Below are positions 1 to 5,774 of a DNA stretch of 9,009 nt, piece after piece. Below the pieces are notes generated by a model. The model searched no databases, had not been told where the DNA came from, and was given only the letters and a program-made list of their open reading frames with translations. This stretch comes from an uncultured Erysipelotrichaceae bacterium (GTDB lineage: Bacteria; Bacillota_I; Bacilli_A; Erysipelotrichales; Erysipelotrichaceae). Position numbers and translations under genes: made by a program. Positions within the stretch are counted from its first letter, which is position 1, and each line of letters starts with the position of its first letter. The stretch lies in the NCBI GenBank assembly GCA_902796465.1, contig CADBPK010000026.1, positions 1 to 9,009 on the forward strand, in the 5' to 3' direction.

Positions 1-2
1 AA

Positions 3-737
3 AAACGGTTCTCCTATCCCAAATGGGTACAGCTTCTGCAGTACAGCGGGGCGATCTGCACGACCCTTACAATGGTATTCGCGGTCTTCCTGATCTTCCC
101 GGCAATAGGAGCGCGCATTGCCTTCGGACGCATGAATTTCTGGCTTCATGTCGTCTGTCCGATCATGACCCTGATCCTCCTGTTCAGTGTGGAAACGAAT
201 CTTCATCTGAGCGTAAATGATTCCCTCCTGTGTCTTTCACCGTTCTATATCTATGCTTTGATCTATATCACCAATGTTGTCCTGGTCGGGGAAGAAAACG
301 GAGGATGGCGTGATATCTACAGGCTTACAGCTTTCCTTCCGCCCGCTCTTTCGACACCGCTCATGTTCATGCTGGGACTGGGCATAGCGCTTCTGATCCG
401 CAAGCTCTACAACCGTGTTTCCCTGTATCGTCAGAAACAGATGGAATCTTTGTGGGGAGAGGATCTGACACCGATCGAGATCAAGATCGAAGTCTACGGT
501 CTGGGCCGATATACCGGTGTCCATGATGAGATCTCCAATATCACTGTTCCGTTCGATATCTTCTACGCATTTGCCAAAAAATATGAAGTGACGCCGGAAG
601 AGCTGGCACGTGCATACAACAAAGGCGTCATCGACGGACTTGCTGAAAGAGATGAAGTCCTGAAGATGCGCAGAAGACGTTTTGAAAGACTGTTCGGCAC
701 ACCGGAAAAGCTGCGCATGGACGCAATGGGAGAATGA
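3..737 (+). CDS. Unrecognised integral membrane protein with cytoplasmic C-terminal tail, 5' truncated
   Basis: The reading frame is open from the left edge, so the true start lies outside the window; 244 codons plus a TGA stop are visible. An internal ATG at 72 falls inside a hydrophobic helix and is not a credible start. Four hydrophobic segments are visible (visible-residue numbering): about 17-38, 46-62, 75-96 and 108-132. They are followed by a charged tail of roughly 110 residues rich in Arg, Lys and Glu, including a run of four Arg near residues 223-226. The second helix begins with the pattern HVVCPIMTL, a His-x-x-x-Pro arrangement that loosely recalls the FAR-17a/AIG1-like (Pr6Pr) membrane family; this is a weak resemblance only. 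The tail (LTPIEIKIEVYGLGRYTG and onward) is not recognised. The gene stops 1 nt before the downstream phosphoesterase start, so the two are almost certainly co-transcribed. Function is unknown. Certainty that it is a real gene is high, because of membrane-protein composition and tight packing. Confidence 0.8.
   Translation, partial: KRFSYPKWVQLLQYSGAICTTLTMVFAVFLIFPAIGARIAFGRMNFWLHVVCPIMTLILLFSVETNLHLSVNDSLLCLSPFYIYALIYITNVVLVGEENGGWRDIYRLTAFLPPALSTPLMFMLGLGIALLIRKLYNRVSLYRQKQMESLWGEDLTPIEIKIEVYGLGRYTGVHDEISNITVPFDIFYAFAKKYEVTPEELARAYNKGVIDGLAERDEVLKMRRRRFERLFGTPEKLRMDAMGE
728..733 (+). promoter_or_regulatory. Ribosome binding site that fixes the phosphoesterase start
   Basis: GGGAGA ends 5 nt before the ATG at 739 and lies within the last codons of the upstream gene. 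It supports the 739 start over an in-frame ATG at 682 that would overlap the upstream gene by more than 50 nt. Placement suggests translational coupling between the two genes. Confidence 0.6.
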
Positions 738-738
738 C

Positions 739-1836
739 ATGACAACGATCAGATATATAGAATGGGCTGCCTCGGTCCTGTTTGGATTTGCCGTCGTCCT
801 CGGCGTCAGCTGGCTCACGGATAAAATAGAGAAGAAATGGCTCAAATTCCTTATCTTTGTTCTGAAGGTCATCCTGATGACCGGACTCGCGCTTCTTTTG
901 ATCGCCTATGCCAGTCCGTTCCTGTGGAAGTACGATTATCCCCTTTCCGGGATCTACATTGCCCTTCTCGCGGGCTGCATTTGCGACATTGTTCTGGCAG
1001 TTATTTCCCTGTTCAGAAAAAAACTGAAATTCTCTTTCAAAGCTGCTGCTTTCTGCATCATTACTCTTCTGGTATCCGTTTACGGAACCGTCAATTCCCA
1101 GATCATCCGGAAAGATCACAGGGAATTCAGTTCATCAAAGCTGAAACAGCCGCATACATTCGTCTTTCTTTCCGACCTGCATTACGGTTCTTCCCAGAGA
1201 CCTGACACGATCGAAAAAGCCCTGGACGAGATCCGGGACCTGCATCCGGAATTCGTAGTTCTCGGCGGGGATATCTGTGATGAACATACGGAAAAAGATG
1301 AAATGGAACTGATCTTCCGGCAGCTCGGATCACTGGAAACACCTGTGTATTATATTTACGGCAATCATGACCGTCAGGACAGAGGTCATTATATCGGCGG
1401 AAAGAAATACAGCGAAGAAGAAGTTGCGGCGGCTGTCGAAAACAGCGGTGTCACGATCCTGCAGGACGATGTCACACAGATCGGCACCGATCTTGTACTG
1501 ATCGGCAGAGAAGATTCCAGCAGACTTACAAGAACTGCTGTAAAGGATCTTCCGGAATGGCCGTCCGATGCTTATGTCATCTGCACGGACCACAGTCCCT
1601 ACATGAATGCAGACATCCTGGAAACAGGCGCAGACCTGCAGCTGTCAGGACATACACATGCCGGACAGTATTTCCCGCTGAAATATGTTTACACACTGGC
1701 CGGATTAAGTGTTTATGACACATACAGGATCGGCGATACCGACCTGTACGTAAGCCCCGGCATCGGCGGATGGTACATGCCCTTCCGCAACGAAGCACAG
1801 TGCAGCTATACCGTAATCGAACTGCAACCCGAGTAA
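739..1836 (+). CDS. Membrane-anchored calcineurin-like metallophosphoesterase (YkuE/YaeI-like)
   Basis: A 365-residue protein. Four hydrophobic segments lie at about residues 8-26, 36-60, 69-92 and 100-118, then a metallophosphoesterase domain from about 138 to the end. All metal-site motifs are present in order: SDLH (Asp146, His148), GGD (Asp178), GNHD (Asn209, His210), a His at 285 in CTDHSP, and GHTHAGQ (His305, His307). Family knowledge: such enzymes use two metal ions to hydrolyse phosphoesters, and the GHTHAGQ variant is typical of YkuE/YaeI-type members, some of which act at the cell wall or on lipid-linked substrates. Lysine-rich loops after helices 1 and 3 suggest, by the positive-inside rule, that the catalytic domain faces outward; this is inference. 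The substrate cannot be told from sequence. It follows the upstream membrane gene by 1 nt and ends in a hairpin terminator. The 739 start is chosen for its Shine-Dalgarno site and lack of overlap. Confidence 0.9.
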   Translation: MTTIRYIEWAASVLFGFAVVLGVSWLTDKIEKKWLKFLIFVLKVILMTGLALLLIAYASPFLWKYDYPLSGIYIALLAGCICDIVLAVISLFRKKLKFSFKAAAFCIITLLVSVYGTVNSQIIRKDHREFSSSKLKQPHTFVFLSDLHYGSSQRPDTIEKALDEIRDLHPEFVVLGGDICDEHTEKDEMELIFRQLGSLETPVYYIYGNHDRQDRGHYIGGKKYSEEEVAAAVENSGVTILQDDVTQIGTDLVLIGREDSSRLTRTAVKDLPEWPSDAYVICTDHSPYMNADILETGADLQLSGHTHAGQYFPLKYVYTLAGLSVYDTYRIGDTDLYVSPGIGGWYMPFRNEAQCSYTVIELQPE

Positions 1837-1865
1837 AAACGTTCCCTGTGAAGAGAACGTTTTTT
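1835..1865. terminator. Bidirectional intrinsic terminator between convergent genes
   Basis: AAAAACGTTC (1835-1844) pairs perfectly with GAACGTTTTT (1855-1864) around a 10-nt loop. The right arm merges into a T run on the plus strand and the left arm gives a T run on the minus strand. It therefore can end both the phosphoesterase transcript and the convergent MATE-fusion transcript, overlapping the stop codons of both. Confidence 0.85.
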
Positions 1866-3633
1866 ATATGGTTATGGTCAGTACATTCATTCCCAGTAGA
1901 TTCTGGTACACAATATCATCGGTCATGCTGTAAACCATGCGGATCCCGATGTTTTTCTCCGCATCCTGGTCTTCGAGAAGACTGTATCTGGTTTTCGGAT
2001 CAAACGGAATACAGTCATCCTTGATGCGCAGAATGATCTTGTTATCTTTGTATACGACACGAATATCTGCCGTATGATCTTTCTGATCTTTTGTAAAGCC
2101 GTGCTCCACGACATTGCCGTCCATTTCCTCCATGCAGAGACCGGCCATATAGGAGCGTTTCTCATCAATTCCCTTTTCCTGACAGAAATGCTGGATCCTT
2201 TCAGCCAGAGTCACTACTTCATCTGCAGTACGTACGCTGATATCGATCCTGTCTTTTTCCGGTACACCGAATTTTTCCGGGATCACCATCAGTTCATCCA
2301 TCGTACGCGGGATATGTTTCTGATGTATCCATGCATAGCCGAGGATCAGCAGATTCAGGGTTATTCCGTTTAATACATTTGCCAGACAGACGCCCCGTAT
2401 GCCAAGCACAGGTGCCAGCAGGAACGAGAACAATATGACACAGACAGCACCGTCCATCAGCGCCAGGAAGTTGACAAACCCCTGTTTCCCGCTTGCCTGT
2501 CCGTAACATGTGAAATGCATGATCACGATACTGAAAGGCATGCACAGAGGCAGTATTCTGAAACATTGTGCCGTCATGGAGAATACATCGGAAGCAGTGT
2601 CCTTATAGAACAGGTATGCAAGCGGTCTTGCCAGCACGATGACGGCAAGATCGATCACGAGCATAAGCGGGATAAAATACAGGAACATGACACGCATGAT
2701 ATCCGTGAGCGAACGGCGGTCTTCTTCGCCGACATGAACGCTGAAGAGCATCCGTGAAACTGCCTGCATGCCGGAAGGGATCGCCCAGAAGAAATTCAGC
2801 AGATTATTGGCTGCCGCAAATGCGGATATGCCTGCTGCCCCTGTGTACTGTTCCAGCAGGTTATTGACCGCAAGGCCGCGGACCGTCATATACATGTAAC
2901 CGGCTGCGCCCGGAAATCCGACGACGATAACAGGGATCAGCTCATTCCACGAGATGCCGTGAAAACTGAAGCGGAACATCGCTTTTTTCGTTGTGAAATA
3001 CTGCGCTTCCGCCAGGAAGAGAACCCAGAGTCCCAGTGAGGATGCCAGGGCAAGACCGAATTCCTGCAGGTGCAGTACCTGTATGAACAGAAAGCTGAAC
3101 ACGAAATTCGCAATGATATACAGGATGCCGGCAGCTGTGGCGCGGTTTCCCTTGTTTTCTATGGATAGAAACGGTGTCAGCTGTGCAGTCAAAAGCATCG
3201 GCACCACACCGACAGCCTGACCGAGCAGATAGCGGGTGAAGATGGGACGGATCAGGGGATCCCTTGTGAACAAACCGGCAAAGTCAAATACGCCGGAGAA
3301 AACAAAAACGCCTGCAAAAAGTAGTCCCACGGCGGTTGAAACAAGCATATCCATGGAAAAGATATGCCGCAGTTTTTCCTGTTGGTTCATGCCCAGGTAT
3401 TTCCCGCAGATCACAGCGCAGCCGCCCGACAGCATGGCGCCGATCGCCCCCAGCAGCATACTGACAGGGCCATACAGACCTACCGCGGTCATGGCTTCTA
3501 CGCTGATGTAATTACTGGCAAAGTAACTGGAAACGATGCCGTTTACCGCGCCCAGCGCCGCCAGCATGACCTGGATGGGAAGAAGCCGGAACATCAGGTT
3601 TCTGATCATGTGCAGACTTTGTTTATCCATCAT
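1864..3633 (-). CDS. MATE-family transporter fused to C-terminal RsbW-like ATP-binding domain
   Basis: A 589-residue protein. Residues about 12-437 form a full-length MATE (multidrug and toxin extrusion) transporter of about twelve hydrophobic helices, with the pseudo-repeat openings LLPIQVMLAALGAVNGIVSSYF (near 17-38) and ELIPVIVVGFPGAAGYMYMT (near 231-250). MATE proteins export cationic or other small molecules using a sodium or proton gradient. Residues about 465-589 are a cytoplasmic GHKL-type domain resembling anti-sigma-factor kinases RsbW/SpoIIAB. It has an N-box (EEMDGNVVEHGF, Glu502, Asn507, His511), a G1-like box (DDCIPFDP, 539-546) and a G2-like box (NIGIRMVYSM, 561-570). Canonical RsbW has Gly where Cys541 and Asn561 stand, so nucleotide handling may differ. 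A fused ATP-binding domain suggests regulation or signalling coupled to transport; this is inference, as is the substrate. The start is the first of two adjacent ATGs; the ribosome binding site is weak. A terminator upstream separates it from the ccdA-tlpA gene, so it probably has its own promoter. Confidence 0.88.
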   Translation of the reverse strand: MMDKQSLHMIRNLMFRLLPIQVMLAALGAVNGIVSSYFASNYISVEAMTAVGLYGPVSMLLGAIGAMLSGGCAVICGKYLGMNQQEKLRHIFSMDMLVSTAVGLLFAGVFVFSGVFDFAGLFTRDPLIRPIFTRYLLGQAVGVVPMLLTAQLTPFLSIENKGNRATAAGILYIIANFVFSFLFIQVLHLQEFGLALASSLGLWVLFLAEAQYFTTKKAMFRFSFHGISWNELIPVIVVGFPGAAGYMYMTVRGLAVNNLLEQYTGAAGISAFAAANNLLNFFWAIPSGMQAVSRMLFSVHVGEEDRRSLTDIMRVMFLYFIPLMLVIDLAVIVLARPLAYLFYKDTASDVFSMTAQCFRILPLCMPFSIVIMHFTCYGQASGKQGFVNFLALMDGAVCVILFSFLLAPVLGIRGVCLANVLNGITLNLLILGYAWIHQKHIPRTMDELMVIPEKFGVPEKDRIDISVRTADEVVTLAERIQHFCQEKGIDEKRSYMAGLCMEEMDGNVVEHGFTKDQKDHTADIRVVYKDNKIILRIKDDCIPFDPKTRYSLLEDQDAEKNIGIRMVYSMTDDIVYQNLLGMNVLTITI

Positions 3634-3681
3634 ATTTATACTATATCTTACTTTAATAATCCTTTATCTTTCTATCCATAG
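3634..3681 (-). promoter_or_regulatory. Leader and probable promoter region of the MATE-fusion gene
   Basis: This very AT-rich stretch lies between the terminator and the MATE-fusion start. On the minus strand it contains TATAGTATAAAT directly before the ATG, which resembles a -10 element, but no convincing -35 partner at 16-18 nt. AAAGGA occurs about 29 nt upstream of the ATG, too far to be a normal ribosome binding site. The start of transcription cannot be fixed by reading alone. Confidence 0.3.
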
Positions 3682-3710
3682 AAAAACGGATATCACAGAG
3701 ATGATATCCG
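3682..3710 (-). terminator. Intrinsic terminator of the malQ-uppP-ccdA/tlpA transcript
   Basis: On the minus strand CGGATATCA (3710-3702) pairs perfectly with TGATATCCG (3695-3687) around a 6-nt loop, followed by TTTTT (3686-3682). It starts a few bases after the stop codon of the CcdA-TlpA gene (3717) and lies about 50 nt before the MATE-fusion start. Confidence 0.85.
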
Positions 3711-3716
3711 TATTAA

Positions 3717-4892
3717 TCAGCTGTTTTTGGCTTCTTCGAGATAGGAATCGAGAGCGTTATCCGGTACATATCCGGGGATATATCCGTAGAAATTTCCGTC
3801 CTTTTTCAGGATAAATGTTGTCGGATAGCCCGATATGCCGTATTTGTAAGTAACTTCCAGATTTTTATCATAGAGGACCTTCATGGTGTATCCTCTTTCC
3901 TTCATGTACGATTCCACATACTCCACATTTCCTTCGTCCCCGGAATCCGGTGTAGCGATCAGGAGGATGTCGACATCTCTGTCATTCTTATGGATCTCTT
4001 CCAGATGCGGGAGTTCCTCATTGCAGTAGCCGCACCATGTTCCGAAGAAGTTTAAGACAACTGTTCTCCCTTTGAAATCCGAGAGGGAATATGTTTTTCC
4101 TTCCGCGTCCGTAAGCGTGAAATTGTACTTTTCAATATCAGGCGCATTTTCATCAACGGCAGCCTCCTGCGCCGGTACAGAATCCGTGTTCCGCAGTGCC
4201 GTGATCTCTTTCCCGGCCATGCCCAGCATGTAGGCACCCATTCCGACAATGACGATCCCGGCGATCTTTCCGGTATACATGACGATATTCCTGTGCCTGT
4301 TGATGAGGTTAAGGACTTCCGATGTAAACAGACCGAGAAGCAGGAAGATGCAGATAAACCCGGCTGCGTATGCGCCGATATACATCCATCCCGCGGCTGC
4401 TGTTTCCGCGGAAGCCGCCTGGACTATGGCATTTGCCAGCATGGGGCCGATGCACGGTGACCAGGCAAAGCTGAAGAAAAATCCCATCAGCCAGGCTTTC
4501 AGATATGTCATTTTCCCTTCCGCTGCGTTATAGCGGACATGCAGTTTTTCCAGTGCCGGAATCTGAATGAAGCCGAGGCTGACACATCCGAAGAGCACGA
4601 GAACCACACCGCCGGCCAGCTGGAACAGCAGCGTGTTGCGGATAAAGAACTGGTGCAGGACACCGGAACCAAGTCCGGCAATCACAAAAACGCTGCATAT
4701 CCCGAGTATGAACGCAATCGTAAACGACAGTGTTTTTCCTCTGGAATATACAACATTTCCTTCTGCGTCTTCTTTCTTTGTATCCCTGGTCAGATAGCTG
4801 ATATACAGAGGCACGAGCGGAAGTACGCAGGGTGAAAAGAATGACAGCAGTCCCTCGAGAAAGAGACTGCCGATTGATAATCCTGTGTTCAT
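3717..4892 (-). CDS. CcdA-type thiol-electron transporter fused to TlpA/ResA-like thioredoxin domain
   Basis: A 391-residue fusion. Residues 1 to about 225 match the CcdA/DsbD transmembrane core: six hydrophobic helices, FFSPCVLPLVPLY near 18-30 with Cys22, and SFAWSPCIGP near 141-150 with Cys147. These two cysteines are the family's redox pair that carries electrons across the membrane. After a linker (about 230-252), residues 253-391 form a TlpA/ResA-like thioredoxin domain with the active site WCGYC (Cys287, Cys290) and the conserved cis-proline at 357 (GYPTTF). By family topology the domain should lie outside the cytoplasmic membrane. Expected role: moving reducing power from cytoplasmic thioredoxin to an extracytoplasmic disulfide partner, for example a surface methionine sulfoxide reductase or an apocytochrome; no such partner is in the window. 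The start ATG is 4 nt after the uppP stop with only a weak AG-rich site, implying translational coupling. A terminator follows. Confidence 0.9.
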   Translation of the reverse strand: MNTGLSIGSLFLEGLLSFFSPCVLPLVPLYISYLTRDTKKEDAEGNVVYSRGKTLSFTIAFILGICSVFVIAGLGSGVLHQFFIRNTLLFQLAGGVVLVLFGCVSLGFIQIPALEKLHVRYNAAEGKMTYLKAWLMGFFFSFAWSPCIGPMLANAIVQAASAETAAAGWMYIGAYAAGFICIFLLLGLFTSEVLNLINRHRNIVMYTGKIAGIVIVGMGAYMLGMAGKEITALRNTDSVPAQEAAVDENAPDIEKYNFTLTDAEGKTYSLSDFKGRTVVLNFFGTWCGYCNEELPHLEEIHKNDRDVDILLIATPDSGDEGNVEYVESYMKERGYTMKVLYDKNLEVTYKYGISGYPTTFILKKDGNFYGYIPGYVPDNALDSYLEEAKNS

Positions 4893-4896
4893 AATC

Positions 4897-5739
4897 TTAT
4901 AAAACTTTCAGTAATGCGAAGATCAGTATGACGGCACCGAGCAGAATGCGGTAAACACCGAAGATCTTGAAATCGTGTGTACGCAGATAAGCGATCAGTT
5001 TGCGGATCACGACGATCGAAACGATGAACGCCGAGAGAAGGCCTGCAAGCAGGACCAGTACGGCTGAAACATTCAGCGCCGTTTTCATTTTGATCAGCTT
5101 GAGCAGACTGGCACCGAACATGGTCGGAATTGCCAGGAAGAACGAGAATTCCGCCGCTGCAGGACGGTCGAAGCCGATCAGCGTTTCACCGAGAATGGTA
5201 GCACCGGAACGGCTGGTGCCCGGAATCAGAGCCAGCGACTGGAACAGACCTGTCAGCAATGCTTTATCAACTGTGATCTGGCCTGTATGTTTGATCTTCA
5301 CAGGACGGTTCAGATTCTCAACGAGTATAAACAATATACCGTACACAATCAGCATGACCGCAATCACGACCGGTGTGTTCATTTTCGCATCGACCCAGTC
5401 ATCGAGCAGAAGTCCGATCACAGCCGTCGGTATGGATGCGATCAGGATCATGATCCATAAACGCCATATCCTTGTTTTCTGCTTTTGCCGCAGTTTGGAA
5501 TTGAACGGGTTCAGCCGGTAGAAGTACAGCAGGATCACCGCCAGAATACTGCCGAACTGGATCACGACTTTATACATGTTCCAGAAAGCATCATTCATTG
5601 CGGCATCCGCATATACATTCAGCGGCATGAACGTCCGCATCATGATCAGATGCCCCGTACTGCTGATGGGAAGCCACTCAGTGATTCCCTGTACGATTCC
5701 GTAGATCAGAGATTTCAGAATATTTAACAATAACCCCAT
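4897..5739 (-). CDS. uppP: Undecaprenyl-diphosphatase UppP (BacA family)
   Basis: A 280-residue, all-membrane protein of normal family length. It dephosphorylates undecaprenyl diphosphate to undecaprenyl phosphate, recycling the lipid carrier for peptidoglycan and other wall polymers, and in other bacteria confers bacitracin tolerance when abundant. Both signature motifs are present: QGITEWLPISSTGHL (residues 17-31, with Gln17, Glu21, Ser27 and His30) and PGTSRSGATI (173-182, with Arg177). Gln17 replaces the first Glu of Escherichia coli but the family motif is (E/Q)xxxE, so the enzyme should be active. The start ATG is preceded by AAAGGA at 5754-5749 with 9-nt spacing. It lies 35 nt downstream of the malQ stop and 4 nt upstream of the CcdA-TlpA start, all on one strand, with no terminator between, so the three are probably one transcript. 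Confidence 0.96.
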   Translation of the reverse strand: MGLLLNILKSLIYGIVQGITEWLPISSTGHLIMMRTFMPLNVYADAAMNDAFWNMYKVVIQFGSILAVILLYFYRLNPFNSKLRQKQKTRIWRLWIMILIASIPTAVIGLLLDDWVDAKMNTPVVIAVMLIVYGILFILVENLNRPVKIKHTGQITVDKALLTGLFQSLALIPGTSRSGATILGETLIGFDRPAAAEFSFFLAIPTMFGASLLKLIKMKTALNVSAVLVLLAGLLSAFIVSIVVIRKLIAYLRTHDFKIFGVYRILLGAVILIFALLKVL

Positions 5740-5774
5740 TTCGTGTTTTCCTTTTAACAGAGATTATAGCACAA

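Noticed and set aside
23..220. Plus-strand 65-codon frame at the left edge
   Set aside because: It is an out-of-frame overlap with the truncated membrane protein, whose frame remains open to the edge and reads as hydrophobic helices.
682..738. Earlier in-frame ATG for the phosphoesterase
   Set aside because: It would overlap the upstream gene by more than 50 nt and adds a polar, unconserved leader. The ATG at 739 has a good ribosome binding site and begins just before the first helix.
237..872. Minus-strand open frame of 211 codons spanning the end of the first gene and the start of the phosphoesterase
   Set aside because: It crosses two well-supported plus-strand genes and its translation is low-complexity antisense-like without motifs.
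5000..5521. Plus-strand 173-codon frame opposite uppP
   Set aside because: It is antisense to the UppP signature motifs and has no motif of its own.
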